From: Artemia franciscana
Lineage: Eukaryota; Arthropoda; Branchiopoda; Anostraca; Artemiidae
DNA: 64,000 bases
Reading direction: 5' to 3'
Assembly: GCF_032884065.1 (NCBI RefSeq)
Contig: NC_088863.1
Location: forward strand, 44,393,687-44,457,686
Made by a program: the position numbers and the translations under genes. Below, piece by piece: positions 47,153 to 59,090 of the stretch. Within the stretch, counting starts at the first letter, position 1. Every line of letters begins with the position of its first letter. The notes beneath the pieces are model-generated. The model worked only from the letters and a program-made list of their open reading frames with translations. It made no database searches and had not been told where the DNA came from.

Positions 47153-47399
47153 GGTAAAATTCTAGTTTAGTGACTTCTTGCTATCTTGGAAAGGGGTTAG
47201 GTTAGGAAAATGAAGGTTTTAGGGATGGATCTACAGACTGAAGTAGGCTATGTCCTGGGAAGGCATTTTGAAGTACCTACCTCCATTCCTTCTCCCTCTA
47301 GAGGGCCCTGACCTTTAAAAATATGTGTATTATAAAAGTGAAACCCTGCAAAATAGATCTTCTGCTTGAATGAAGTACAACAAAATTGTTTTCAGCTTT
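47153..47399. mobile_element. Truncated copy of the GGTAAAATTC MITE
   Basis: The left part matches 46506 onward and stops where a second MITE (47401-47655) is inserted. No right half follows. Confidence 0.7.
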
Positions 47400-47400
47400 A

Positions 47401-47655
47401 GAGTAAGACAACCAGTACTGGGACTCTTTGATCACTCTCCCTATTCTGGGACAGAATATTTGGTTGGATTGCAATATGTCCAATACTGGGATAAAAGACA
47501 ACAGGTGTTTTGGAAGCAACCCAGAAAAATGTATAGATTGGGTGTTCAAGATTAAAGTCTTTTGTCCCAGTATTGGACATGTTGTAATCCAATCAAAGAT
47601 TCTGTCCTAGAATAGGCAGAGTGATCAAAGTGTCCCAGTACTGGTTGTCTTACCC
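47401..47655. mobile_element. Palindromic MITE with TA target duplication (255 bp)
   Basis: The left arm GAGTAAGACAACCAGTACTG and the right end are inverted copies over more than 100 bp, including GTCCAATACTGGGA and GATTGGATT blocks, with a short centre near 47530. TA sits on both sides (47399-47400 and 47656-47657), as for Tc1/mariner-type elements. The four opposing short frames here are shadows of the palindrome. Confidence 0.88.
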
Positions 47656-47656
47656 T

Positions 47657-47745
47657 ACTAGGCTATAATAAATAATGCAAGCCTGGGGTATTAATAGCGA
47701 ACAAGTTAGCTAATTTAATAATGTATATATAATTCTAATACTCTT
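47657..47745 (-). repeat. TAGCTAACTAGTTGGCTA array, block 4 (inverted, short)
   Basis: GCCTGGGGTATTAATAGCGA and ACAAGTTAGCTAATTTAA blocks continue the inverted array after the MITE insertions. Confidence 0.6.
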
Positions 47746-48019
47746 TTTCTGTGCAAGTCCCTTAGCTGCTGGATCCTTTCTATCATAGCCAAGTTTGACA
47801 TTTCACAACCATTAACTTTGAATTCCTCTGTAGAGTAGACACAGGGTGCGTTTGTTTACTTGTCCGATTACTAATCTGATTAATCCAAGCGTTTTTTTAG
47901 ACACATATGACGTCAGAGGTTAGTCGGATTATCCCCACAAACGCTCAGGATTACTTGTCCGTGGGCTGGCACTTTATAACCCCCAAATAAAAAGATTATT
48001 TGAGGATTGTGACGTCAAT

Positions 48020-48900
48020 GCTATATATTTTTTTAAATGGATAAACATGTGAAATCGTTAAGTCTAGAGAAAAGACAAGGAAACTGTAAATAATAGAAAT
48101 AATCTTAGCTTTTCAGTGACCTGTAAGTAATATTATGCATATTCCTTAGTATCTAAAGGGTTTTTGGTGTTCTAGGCCTGTCTTGCATAGGCTAAGCTTC
48201 ATAAGGAGTCAGAAGAAAAGTTTTTTTGTTATTAAAAAGGTTGATTCTTAGGGAGGCAGCTATCACATTGGTGAGTTAGTCAAATGTTATTATATCAAAC
48301 AGGCCTAGTTTCTAAACCATCCTATAATTATTAGTTGGAAAAAATTTAGAATGATTAGGCCAATACCTATAGCCTTTTATATAGTCTATATTTGTTGAGA
48401 CTGCTATTTAAACTGGATTTTTAAGATACAGTAGGGGTAAAATTTTACTTTAGCTACTTTTGGCTATCTTTGAAAGAGGTTAGGCTAGGAAAATGAAACT
48501 TTCAGGGATGTGTCTACAGGCTAAAGTATTTCCCAGGAAGGTATTTTGAAGTACCTACTTCTACTTCTTTTCCCTCTAAAGGGTCCTGAAATTTTTGGGT
48601 GCCTTATTTTTTTGGTTATCAGTTTCTTTTTCTCTGGCCTTAGTTCTTAATTATTCTGGTCTTAGACAACTCCTGTTGATTGAGCAGAACTTTAAGCCAT
48701 AACACTGCTTTTTTCTAATTCTAAAAATAATCTTTTATGCCACCTCATTATAGGTTAAATATATGGCTTATATTATTTATTCTCCATGAATTTTTGTTTT
48801 ATTTGATTTCATTGATGTCAGTTGCTTTCTGTTAAAAATATATTTATTTTTTTACATCAAGCTTCTTCTTTTGTGAAAAAATTTGAACTGTTTTTCTTTT
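48020..48900. repeat. Module alpha, copy 1
   Basis: Blocks AGAGAAAAGACAAGGAAA, CTTAGCTTTTCAGTGACCTG, TTGCATAGGCTAAGCTT and AGGCAGCTATCACATTGGTG, followed by a GGTAAAATT MITE arm and a TTATTTATTCTCC block, all recur at 52840-54330 in the same order. Confidence 0.85.
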
Positions 48901-49149
48901 TATATTCTGTATAAAATGTAAAGGAATACCTGGCCCTTCATTTCACAGATTCAACTGAAAGTATTAGAGGCATCTTACATCAAAATTCATTTGACACATT
49001 TTAATGTTTTTTTTTTTTTAGATGACATAGGACACCATTAAAGTTTTGCATTTGCTTTGCTAAAAATTGTCTTAAAAAGTGCCAAGTTTAGAGAGTTATG
49101 TTAATATTTTTCTTGCTGATGAGTATAATTTTTTTTTAAATTCCTTCTG

Positions 49150-50560
49150 TTTAAAGAATTTTAGAGAGATTCTGAGCCAACCATGGGTATATTGTTGTTA
49201 CAAATGATTTTTCTCAAATGGGGTTGTGGAAAACAAGTAGAACATATAATTTCTCTTTTTTTATTATTTCAAAACCAGAATATCACAAAACTAAGCATTA
49301 ATATTGCTGATTGTACCTTAAGTAAATACAATCCCTGATGGAGTTTTGTTGATACCTGTTTAAAAATTTATTTGTCTTAATGAAATACATATTGTTTGTG
49401 GGACAGCAATGAGCAACTATGACTTGAGTTATTTTTTTTTTTTTCAATATTTTCTTTTTTCCAAATAATTTTTGTTCTCTGGTGACATTTGTATTCCTTC
49501 CTAAGTGGCTGGCACTCTAGGTTGAGAATCCTTTATCCAAAGGGCACAGGTTTAATTTCTGGCATTAGCAGTTTATTTGGTTTGGGACGAAGGTCAGTGA
49601 TGTAACTCTGTAAGTTCAGCCAGAATTGGCCCAAACTTAACAGGTTACCTAGAGAAATCTGGGGTCAGTAAGCAGGAAGGACATGCAAAAGCATAGGATG
49701 ACTGGCCCCTAGCTTCCTATTGCACTTCCTGTCTAAAGGATTACCTGGTCCTTTACTAGGCTTCTGACTTAGCCATAGGAGCTTTCTTTTAAACCCATTA
49801 AATATAAGTACAAAGGAAGAAATGTCAGTAAGGTGGTCCTTCCTTTTCCATGAATTTTTGATGTACAGACAACAGTGTAGGTCATAAGAATTGGCTGGTG
49901 AATGTTTTGCAAGGTTTAAAAATTTAGGGCAATTGCTCAGGTTGGCAACTGAGCACAAAAGTAAAATTTTGTGAATGGTTTTTCTTTGTGAATGTCATAT
50001 TTATGTCATGTCCAGAATTTTAAAGTTAATCTTCATTGTTTTTTTTTTAATTTCCATGGCCCTAGGACTTTAGTGTATTAAAACCTACCTATGTCCATCC
50101 ATTTTCTTTTAAACAGAGAGGAGTTCTATGTTTCCTAGCTCCAATAAATTTATATGCAATTTTGAGACCAGGGTTACAAAGTAGGTCAAAACTTGCAAGT
50201 GGAACTATGATATGACTAATTAATTTGTAAGAAATGTATATCAATTTAAAGATTAAAAAATTATGTAGAAAACAAACAAGACAAATAAATAAAAGTATCC
50301 CTTTACAACCATTTAATTAAGTGTAACAAATGTAGATTATCCCTAAGATTGAAATGAACAAAGCTTCAATTATGAATCTGTTTTCTTTAAACAGACTGAA
50401 GGGACAAACCTCCAAGCTATGACAAATTCAATCTCACTTTTGATCTCTTTCCTTTTCAATAGGAACTTTCTTTGGATTTTTTTTCAACCAAGTAAAAACA
50501 TTAGGGACATGATCAGGTATAAGTGACCTTCCACTAAGCCTACATACCCAGGGGAAAATT
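49150..50560. repeat. Module beta, copy 1 (inverted partner at 56140-57560)
   Basis: AACCATGGGTATATTG, TACAATCCCTGATGGAG, a tRNA-like head, GGTTGGCAACTGAGCA and AAGCTTCAATTATGAATC blocks appear as reverse complements in reverse order at 56140-57560. The 97-codon minus frame (49665-49958) is part of it. Confidence 0.85.
49495..49575 (+). ncRNA. tRNA-derived SINE head
   Basis: CTAAGTGGCTGGCACTCTAG then AGGTTTAATTTCTGGCATTA have the spacing of Pol III A and B boxes. The inverted copy at 57165-57245 keeps the better B box GGTTTAATTCC. The downstream AGTTTATTTGGTTTGGGA block is shared, so the head belongs to a longer SINE-like unit. No anticodon is assigned. Confidence 0.45.
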
Positions 50561-50569
50561 GTGCAGGTA

Positions 50570-51075
50570 TACTAATAATTGGTAAATTTTTTGTTGTTCA
50601 TATGTTTGATTTACAAATAAAGTGAACATACTCCTTGATGCCCTTTTTTATTTTTTACAAACATAATAAGTGCTTCAAGTACAAGTTTTTGAGCTCTTGA
50701 AAATGACCAAAGTATACTCAAATAGTTTTTGGGTATAAGAAAGCTTAAAACATTGGTCTCAAACTTACTGTTTCATTATTAATCCATTTTTTACATGTTG
50801 TATAATCTATGAGCACTGATTTTCCACAATTAAGTTGGATTAATAAATTTTACAATATTATGCTGTATTTCTTCTTCTTTGATGCCAAATTTTCAATTAA
50901 GGTATGTGTTTTTGGTCATTTTTGACAAAATAATGTATGTTTTTCACTGCCAAAATTTGTTAGGTTAAGTAAGGTCAAAAAGTGCTTAAACTTGAACTAG
51001 CAAAATAAGCAATTATTATATTTGTAAAGAACATACAAAAAGGCATCAAGTGGTATATTCATTTTATTTTTAAAT
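50570..51075. mobile_element. Diverged copy of the GGTAAAACTGG palindromic MITE
   Basis: ATAAAGTGAACATACTCCTTG and GATGCC blocks at the left and GTGCTTAAAC, TATATTTGTAAAG and GGCATCAAGTGGTATATTC blocks at the right are mirror images, as in the intact copies. Terminal GGTAAAACTGG is poorly preserved. Confidence 0.6.
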
Positions 51076-51545
51076 CAAAATATGAACAACAAGAAATTCA
51101 CCTCTATCATGCCTAATTTGCAAACATATAGCCCAAATTATATATTTCCAATGTTTTCTGCCACCTGTTACTTGTTTTTCCAGTTCTTGTTTTGTCACAG
51201 TTGCCTCAATTAACAGGTACAAGGGTTGAGGGATAGATTGGCAGAATCAATAGAAAATATGTAATTTCAGCTATAGATTTCCATATTAGCAGGGTTGGGG
51301 CTAAAGTAGAGCAGGGCTGCATGTAGAAAGCTATAATTATTATGTAAATTACAAAGAATCATCTTTTTTTAACAGGTTTTCTTCTATAGGTCTACAGGTC
51401 CTTCTCTTGGCTTATACCACATCAAGCATTATATAACCAAAGAAGAATAAGTAGCAAAAAGCTATATATACATAAGCACATGTTATTTAACAATGACTTC
51501 TCTAGTGCTTAACTATGACCCCTTAGTAATATTAACAAGAAACAA
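51030..51545. repeat. Module gamma, copy 1
   Basis: CAAAAAGGCATCAAGTGG, GAGGGATAGATTGGCAGAA, AGATTTCCATATTAGCAGGG and CTCTAGTGCTTAACTATGAC recur directly at 57840-58190 and inverted at 55700-56060. Confidence 0.85.
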
Positions 51546-52167
51546 GGGTAAAACTGGTGCAAACAGTATTACTGGCTTTCATATAAAGTGAATATACCAC
51601 TTGATGCCTTCTTATATGCTCTTTACAAATATAATAATTTCTTCTACTGCAAATTCAGATTTAAGCACTTTTTCACCTCTTGACCTCTTAAAAATGACCT
51701 ATTAATGGAGTCATTACAAATCTGTAATAGTTTAGAAACAAATTTGGGCTATATATTTGCACATCAGGGGGGTGGGGGTAAAGCATAGCATATATTATAT
51801 ACGTAGACTAACCATTGCTGGTTTTTTTTTAATGTGTTTGTGCACATCAAATTTTAATGAAAAGAGAAATCACCAGTGCAACAGCACACACAAAAAAATT
51901 CAAGCAATGGTTAGTTTACATATTTAATATATGCTACACTTTACCCCCACCCCCTGATGTGCAAATATATAGCCCAAATTTGTTTCTAAACTATTACAGA
52001 TTTGTAATGACCCCATATATAGGTCATTTTTAAGAGGTCAAAAAGTGCTTAAATATGAACTTGCGGTAGAAGCAATTATTATATTTGTAAACAGCATTAC
52101 AAAAGGCATCAAGTGGTATATTCAAATTATATGAAAGCCAGTAATACTGTTTGTACCAGTTTTACCC
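51546..52167. mobile_element. Palindromic MITE with GGGTAAAACTGGTGC ends (622 bp)
   Basis: Starts GGGTAAAACTGGTGCAAAC and ends with its inverted copy (one mismatch). The arms are mirrored almost throughout (TACTGGCTTTCATATAAAG, GGCATCAAG, GGGCTATATATTTGCACAT) around a centre near 51855. A second close copy is at 53214-53827. Solo ends lie at 52171-52190. Confidence 0.85.
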
Positions 52168-52199
52168 AATGGTAAAACTGGTGCAAACATAAATAGGTA

Positions 52200-52620
52200 A
52201 CAGAAAAAGTGAAATTTAGTGTAAATGACAATCAGGAACTGGATCAAGGGGGCCAAAAACAGGGCTATATAATTGGAGTTCAAAGAACGTGGTGATTTTT
52301 TAGTGAAAAAAAAAAGCAATTCCCTGGCTAATTTAGGACTTTGAATTAATTAGCCTACCAAAATTTTCCTATCCTATGCAATTGAAATAATTTTCCCTTT
52401 TCAGAGCATTAAGACAATTTATCACAATAAAAAATATCCAAAGCATCTTGAATGGAATGACTTAAAAAGGCAAATGACAACAACAATTTGGAATCTTACA
52501 ATTAACACAAATTGTATTAGGCTACCCAGCTCTGAAATAATTGCTGAAGCTGTATTTGCCTGTAAAATTTGAAACAGGCCCAAAGTCCTAGCCTCTTCCT
52601 TGTCAAAACTTCACATAGTA
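52200..52620. repeat. Module delta, copy 1
   Basis: CAATCAGGAACTGGAT, GGGGGCCAAAAACAGGGCT, AATTGGAGTTCAAAGAAC, ATCTTGAATGGAATGACTTA and TACCCAGCTCTGAAATAATT recur in the same order at 58225-58620. Confidence 0.85.
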
Positions 52621-52701
52621 TTAAAATAATAATTACACGTGACCAATGTTGTTATTATTCGCAATTAATCTTGCCGTTTTCAGTAACACGTGGCCAGTGT
52701 T

Positions 52702-52822
52702 GCGTTCGAATCGACTCGAAAAAGTCAACTTAAAAGTTGACTTTTTTCTCTGCTGCCGTTTTATTTAGTAAAAAGTTGACCTAGAAAGTCAACACAGAAT
52801 TGCGAATCGAACGCTTCAATGG
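52702..52822. mobile_element. Small inverted-repeat element, GCGTTCGAATCG ends
   Basis: The left end TGCGTTCGAATCGACTCG and the right end (reverse complement AGCGTTCGATTCGCA) enclose inverted AAAGTCAACTT / AAAGTTGACC blocks. A relative at 58900-59090 has the same GTCAACTTTT and CGAACGC blocks. Confidence 0.6.
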
Positions 52823-52839
52823 CGAAAAATTTAGAAATA

Positions 52840-54330
52840 TGAACTTGTTTAGTCTAAAGAAAAGACAAGGAAATTGTTAATAGGCCTAGTGGAAATAATC
52901 TTAGCTTTTCAGTGACCTGTAAGTAATCTTATGCATATTCCTTAGGATTTAAAGGGTTTTTGGTGTTCTAGGCCTATCTTGCATAGGCTAAGCTTAATAA
53001 GGAATGAAAAGAAAAATTTTATGTTGTTAAAAACGTTGATTCTCAGGAAGGCAGCTATCACATTGGTGAGTTATTCTAATATTACCAAATCTAACAGGCT
53101 TAGTTTCTAAACCAACCTATAATTTTAGTTGAAAAAATTAAAAATTATAGGTTGGTTTGTAACTTTATATTATAGGTTAGTTAAAAACTAAAAATTATTG
53201 GCTTCTTTTCCCAGTAAAATTGGTGCAAACAGTATTACTGGCTTTCAAATAAAGTGAATATACCACTCCATGCCCTTTTTTATCCTCTTTATAAATATAA
53301 TAATTGCTTCTACCACAAATTCAGATTTAAGCACTTTTTGACCTCTTAAAAATGACCTATATGTGGGGTCATTACAAATCTGTAATAGCTTAGAAACAAA
53401 TTTGGGCTATATATTTGTACATCAAGGGGTGGAGGGTAAAGCATAGCATATATTAAATACGTAAACTAACCATTGGTGTATTTTTTTTATGTTTGTGCTG
53501 TTGCACTGGTGATTTCTCATTAAAATTCAATGTGCACAAACACATAAAAAAATATGGCAAAGATTAGTTTACTTATTTAATATATGCTATGCTTTACCCC
53601 CACCCCCCCCCCCCCTGATGTGCAAATATATAGCCCAAATTTGTTTCTAATCTATTACAGATTTTTAATACCCCATATTTAGGTCATTTTTAAGAGGACA
53701 AAAATTGTTTAAATCTGAATTTGCAGTAAAAGCAATTATTATATATGTAAACAGCATTAAAACAGGCATCAAGTGGTATATTCACTTTATATGAAAGCCA
53801 GTAATACTGTTTGCACCAATTTTACCCTTTTCCCTAGTTATATAGTCTGTATTCATTGAGATTGCTGTTTAAACTAGATTTTTAACATAAAGTAGGGCCA
53901 AAATTTTACTTTGGCTACTTTTGACTATCTTTGAAAGAGGTTAGGTTAGGAAAATGAAACTTTCAGGGATGTATCTGCAGGCTGAAGTATGTCCCAGGAA
54001 AGTATTTTGAAGTAACTACCTCCATTTCTTTTCCCTCTAAATGGTCCTGAAATTTTGGGTTATCAGTTTTTTTTTCTCTGGCTTTAGTTCTGAAAAGACA
54101 ATTCCTGTTGATTTGCCATACTGTTGTTGCCATAACACTGGGTTTTCTAAATTTAGAAATAATCTTTTATGCCACCTCACTATAGGTTAAATATTTGGCA
54201 GATATTATTTATTCTCCCTGAATTTTTTTTTTATTGGATTTCATATGATGTCAGTTGCTTTCTGTTAAACATACATTTATTTTTAAAAATCAAGCTTCTT
54301 TTGAGAAAAAATTTGAATTATTTTTCTCTG
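52840..54330. repeat. Module alpha, copy 2
   Basis: Same block order as 48020-48900, interrupted by a 614-bp palindromic MITE at 53214-53827. The insertion therefore postdates the duplication. Confidence 0.85.
53214..53827. mobile_element. Palindromic MITE, second copy (614 bp)
   Basis: Starts GTAAAATTGGTGCAAACAG and ends CTGTTTGCACCAATTTTAC-CC. Same arms as 51546-52167, with a C-run expanded to about 14 at 53599-53615. It interrupts module alpha copy 2. Confidence 0.85.
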
Positions 54331-54409
54331 AAAAATATCACTGAAATATAAAGTGATATAAAATATGAGAAATATATGAGTGATATAAATATCACTGAAA
54401 TTTTCTCTG

Positions 54410-55019
54410 AAATATCACTGAAAGGGGATAGGTTAGGAAAATGAAACTTTAAGGGATGGGTCTACAGGCTAAAGTATGTCCTGGGAAGGTATTTCAAAGT
54501 ACATATCTCTACTCATTCTTGCTCTAGAGCGCCCTGACCCTTGATGACCTTCAAAAATAGGCTATCTGTGTTATAAAAGTGAAACCTTACAAAATAGATC
54601 TTCTGCTGAAATGAAGTACAACAAAGTTGTTCTCAGCTTAACAACTTTGCTCAATCCCAATTTATAAGGTTTTAAAGATATGAAAAAACATTTCCTAAAT
54701 TTTGAAAAAAAAAAAATGTTGATATGGCTCAGAATTCTACTCAAATAAAAGGAATTGAATTTTCAGAACTAAAGGCAGAGAAAAAGCAAATGGTACCTGA
54801 AAATTAAGGTAAAATGTTGTTTTGTCAAAATTTCAATAGGTATAGACCTGTCATGGAGTCAAATTTTAGGGCTCTCTAGAGGGAGAAGAAGTGGAGGTGG
54901 GTACTTTAAAATACCTTCCCAGGATATACTTTAGCCTATAGACCCATCCCTGAAAGTTTCATTTTCCTAACCTAACTTCTTTCTGAGATAGCAAGAAGTA
55001 ACTCAACTAGAATTTTACC
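54410..55019. mobile_element. Copy of the GGTAAAATTC MITE, left end altered
   Basis: Left TAGGTTAGGAAAATGAAACT and right ACTCAACTAGAATTTTACC with mirrored CTCTAGAG blocks. The left terminus is replaced by AATATCACTGAAA repeats (54330-54420). Confidence 0.75.
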
Positions 55020-55570
55020 TTTTATCTGTCTGGTAAAAAACATCCTTCAAATTTTAGATATGCTCTAATTATACAGGGGCAAAAAAATTGCTTTTTAAAA
55101 TTGCCATTATGAGGTAAGATATTAGCTAAAATGCCTGTATAAAGCAAACTAGCCTACCTAGGGAGTCAAAACACTTGAATTTGCTTGCTGCTTCTTCAAC
55201 AGTGGCAAAAGGTCTGACAATGAGTAAAGTATGGAATTTAAGTCAGAAACGCCTTTTATGCTTTTTCTATTCTCACCAAAATAAAACACAAATCCCATGT
55301 TGACTTGCACAAAAACCTCAAGATAAGTTGTAGTAATTGGTCCTTTAGCCTGATGTAGCTGCTATTTGCTGCTATGAGTGCATAGTTTATAATGGGAGCT
55401 TAAAATTGTCTTGGCAAGCTGCATGGTTGAGTATACAACCCTCTAGGCTATACTCTCTTTCTTTATGTGCATATTATTGTTTAAAAATGATCAAGCTTCA
55501 CATTAATCTCCTTTCATGACCTATAGTTGAAATTTGCTAGGGAAATATTTATTCCACTAAAAACTCACCA
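55020..55570. other. Mosaic interior segment without a matched partner
   Basis: AT-rich, no coding or repeat partner recognised within the window. Confidence 0.4.
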
Positions 55571-55579
55571 CCTATTTTT

Positions 55580-56060
55580 GAACTTCAATTATACAGCCCT
55601 GTTTTTTTTACCCCCCTTAAGCCTGTATCCAGTTTCTGATAGCCATTTAAATTTCATTTTGTCTGTTGCTCATTTCTTGTCAATATTACTGAGGGGTCAC
55701 AGATAAGCACTAGAGTCCTCATTGATAAATAATATGTGCTTGTATATATATAGCTTGTTGCTACTTATTTTTCTCTGGGAATACAATGTTTGATGTGGCA
55801 TAAACCAAAGAAAGGACCTGTAGGCCTAGAGAAAAATATGTTAAGAAAACCGATTTTTATAATTGCACAATAATTATAGCTTACATAATTTTACATGCAG
55901 TCCTGCTCTACTTTACCCCCAACCCTCCTAATATAGAAATATATAGCTGAAGTTACATGTTACCTGTTGATTCTGCCAATCTATCCCTCGACCTTTAACT
56001 CCCTGTTAATTGAAGCAATTGCAACAAAGCAAGAATGGCGGAAAAGGTAACAGGTGACAG
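55580..56060. repeat. Modules gamma/delta, inverted copy
   Basis: TTCAATTATACAGCCCTG, CCTGTATCCAGTTTCTGAT, AAGCACTAGAG and CTGCCAATCTATCCCTCG blocks are reverse complements of 51030-51545 and 52200-52290. Confidence 0.8.
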
Positions 56061-56139
56061 AATATATTGGAACTACATAATTTTGGCTATATATTTACAC
56101 ATTAGGCAGGTTGGAGGTAAATTATAGTATAAAGATGCA

Positions 56140-57560
56140 TGTTTTTCCCTTTGGTATGTAGGCTAAGTAGAAGATCACTTGTACCTGATGCTGTCCCTGT
56201 TGTTTTTAATTGGATTAGAAACATCCAAAGAAAGTTTCCTTTGAAAAGGAAAGGTGAGATTGCCCAAAAGTGAGATTGAATTTGTCAAAGCTTGGAGGTT
56301 TGCCCCTTCAGTCTGTTTAAAGGAAAATGGATTCATAATTGAAGCTTTGTTCATTTCAATCTTAAGGGTGACCAATATTTGTGACAATTCATTAAATGGT
56401 TGTAAAGGGATACTTTTGTTTATTCATTAGTCTTCTTTGTTTTCTAACAGTTTTTTTTTAATCTTTAAATTGATATCCATTTCTTACAAATTTTTATTGA
56501 TACCAGAGGTCCATTTGCAAGTTTTCACCTACTTTGTAATCCTTGGTCTCACAATTACATTTAAATTTACTGAAGCTAGGACACACAGAACTCCTATCTA
56601 TTTAAAGAAAATCAATGGATATAAGTAGGTTTTATTGTATTTAAGCCCTAGGGCCATGGCAATTAAAAACAAAATAAAGGAGATTAACTTTAAAATACTT
56701 GACATTAAATAAGCATAATAGCCACAAAGAAAAACAAATAACAAAATTATACTTCTGTGTTCAGTTGCCAACCTGAGCAACTGTCATAAATTTTTAAATC
56801 TTGCAGAACATTCACCCCCATTACATTCACAAGCTATCTCTCATGACCCACAAATTTGTCCATACATCCACATTTCAGGGAAATGGAAGGACCATCACAC
56901 TGGTATTCTTCATTTCTACTTATATTTAATGGGTTTGAAAGAAAGTTTCCATGGCTAAGTCAGTAGGCCAGTAAAGGACCTGGTGGTCCTTTAGCCAGGT
57001 AGTGCAATAGGAAGCTAAGGACCAGCCAGCCTATTCTCTTGCATGCCCTTCCTCCTTACTGTCCCTAGATTTCCATCTGTACTCATTTAAAGTTGGGCCA
57101 ATTCTAGCTGAGGTTAGTCATATCACCAACCCCTATCCAAAACCAAATAAACTGGCAATGCCAGGAATTAAACCTATACATCTTGGACAAAGCGTTCCAA
57201 CCCAAAGTGCCTACCACTTAGCAAGGAACACAAATTTGACCAGAGAACAATAATTATTTGAAAAAAATTGCTATAGTTGTCCCACTACTGTCCTATAAAT
57301 GCTATAGGCCCATTTTATTTACACAAATCAATTTAAGACAGGTATCAACAAAACTCCATCAGGGATTGTATTTGCTTAAAATACAATCAAGCTATGTGAA
57401 TGCTCAGCTTTGTGATATTCTAGTCTTGAAATAATAAAAAAAGAGAAAATTTATATTTTCTATTTATTTTTCACCAACTCATTTGAGCAAAATCATTTGT
57501 GACAGCCAAATGCCCATGGTTGGCTTAGAACCTCTCTAAATGCTCTGAAACAGCAGGAAT
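56140..57560. repeat. Module beta, copy 2 (inverted)
   Basis: Inverted partner of 49150-50560 over about 1.4 kb with many small indels, including CTCCATCAGGGATTGTA and ATTCATAATTGAAGCTTT blocks. Confidence 0.85.
57160..57245 (-). ncRNA. tRNA-derived SINE head, inverted copy
   Basis: On the minus strand: GCTAAGTGGTAGGCACTTTG, then GGTTTAATTCCTGGCATTGC. It is the duplicate of the head at 49495-49575, carried along with module beta. Confidence 0.45.
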
Positions 57561-57839
57561 TAAAAAAAAATATACTAATCAGCATTAAACTGTCCCTTAA
57601 ATTTGAACACGTGTATTTAATTTGAAAATGATGCTACTGCTAGTCAAGTTACTGTGCTGTTCCCACTGGCTCTACTGCAGTTAAAAATGGGCAGTTACCA
57701 CGCAGTAACTGCAGTTACTGAAAAACCATCAGCTGGAACACACCCATAAGCAATTATATCTGTATATTATATCAATTATATATCTTATATTATATTATTA
57801 TATTATATATATATACATAAGCAATTATATCAATTATAT

Positions 57840-58620
57840 CTGTAAAGAACATACAAAAAGGCATCAAGTAGTATATTCACTTTATTTTTAAGTCAAAATA
57901 TGAAAAAAACAAAAAATTTACTCCCGACCTGCCTAATTTGCTAATATATAGCCCAAATTTTAAATTTTAAATGTATTTTGCCACCTTTTAGCCAACTTAT
58001 TTTTCCAGTTCTTGTTTTGCCACAGTTGCTTCAATTATCAGGTACTATGGTTGAGGTATAGATTGGCAGAATCAATAGGAAATATGCAATTTCAGCCTTA
58101 GATTTCCATATTAGGAGGGTTGGTGCTAAAGTAAAGCAGAGATGCATACTTCTCTAGTGCTTAAGTATGACCCCTTAGCAATATTGACAAGAAATGAGTA
58201 ACAGAAAAAATTCAATTTGGACTAAATGGCAATCAGGAACTGGATACAGGCTAAAGGGGGCCAAAAACAGGGCTGTATAATTGGAGTTCAAAGAACTCCA
58301 ATTATACAGTGATTTAAAAAAAAATCACTGTATATAAATGATTTTTTAGTCAACTAAACGCTTCCCTTGCTAATTTAGGACTTTAAATTGATTAGCCTAC
58401 TGGAATTTACCTATCCTATGCAATTGAAATATTTTATCTTTCCAGAGCATTAAGACAATCCATCACAATAAAAAAAAAAAAAAATATCAAAGGCATCTTG
58501 AATGGAATGACTAAAAGAAGACAAATGAAAATCACAATTTGCAATCTAACAATTAAACTTCTGGCCACACAAATTGTATTAGGATACCCAGCTCTGAAAT
58601 AATTGCTCAAGTAGCTTTGC
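57840..58620. repeat. Modules gamma and delta, direct copy joined
   Basis: Matches 51030-51545 then 52200-52620 in direct orientation but without the 622-bp MITE between them. This empty-site arrangement supports recent insertion of that MITE. Confidence 0.85.
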
Positions 58621-58899
58621 AGTAACTTTAACTAATATTGCAATAACTTTATAAGTTTTTTCTTAACCATTTTATTATCTACCTATCCCCCCACCCAGTA
58701 AAAGATAAAACCCACCCACCCACACAAGAAAAAAGCCAGTTTTAATAAGGATAATAACATAGTTTCTAAGTCTATTTTAGTGCAACCTACCCAACAACAA
58801 AAAATCTGGCTCAATAACTCACCACACTGGTACACAAAAGTGGTGCCTTCATCCTGGATCCATCTGAACACATACTCCATGATTACCTATAATTGAAAC

Positions 58900-59090
58900 T
58901 TTTGCCCTCTTTCCGAGTTAACTTGAGACGAACGTACAAAATGTAAAAGTTGTTAAAAGTCAACTTTTCATTAACTTTCAGTCAACTTTTACAAATCGAA
59001 CGCTAAAAGTTAACTCGGAATCACAAATAAAACGTCAGAATGCTGGTTTCAGTCAACTTGGAATGTGATTCGAACGCAACTCAGACAAGT
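58900..59090. repeat. GTCAACTTTT / CGAACGC inverted-repeat block
   Basis: Contains GAGTTAACTTGAGACGAACG, AAAGTCAACTTTTCATTAAC, AATCGAACGCTAAAAGTTAA and GATTCGAACGCAACTC, i.e. several inverted GTTCG and GTCAAC motifs, next to the 22-bp end of the mosaic. Confidence 0.6.

Noticed and set aside
49665-49958. 97-codon minus frame partly conserved in the inverted copy (CSVANLSNC start)
   Set aside because: The copies share the first 20 or so codons but then differ by indels and a stop, and the similarity extends equally through non-open sequence, so it is DNA-level duplication.
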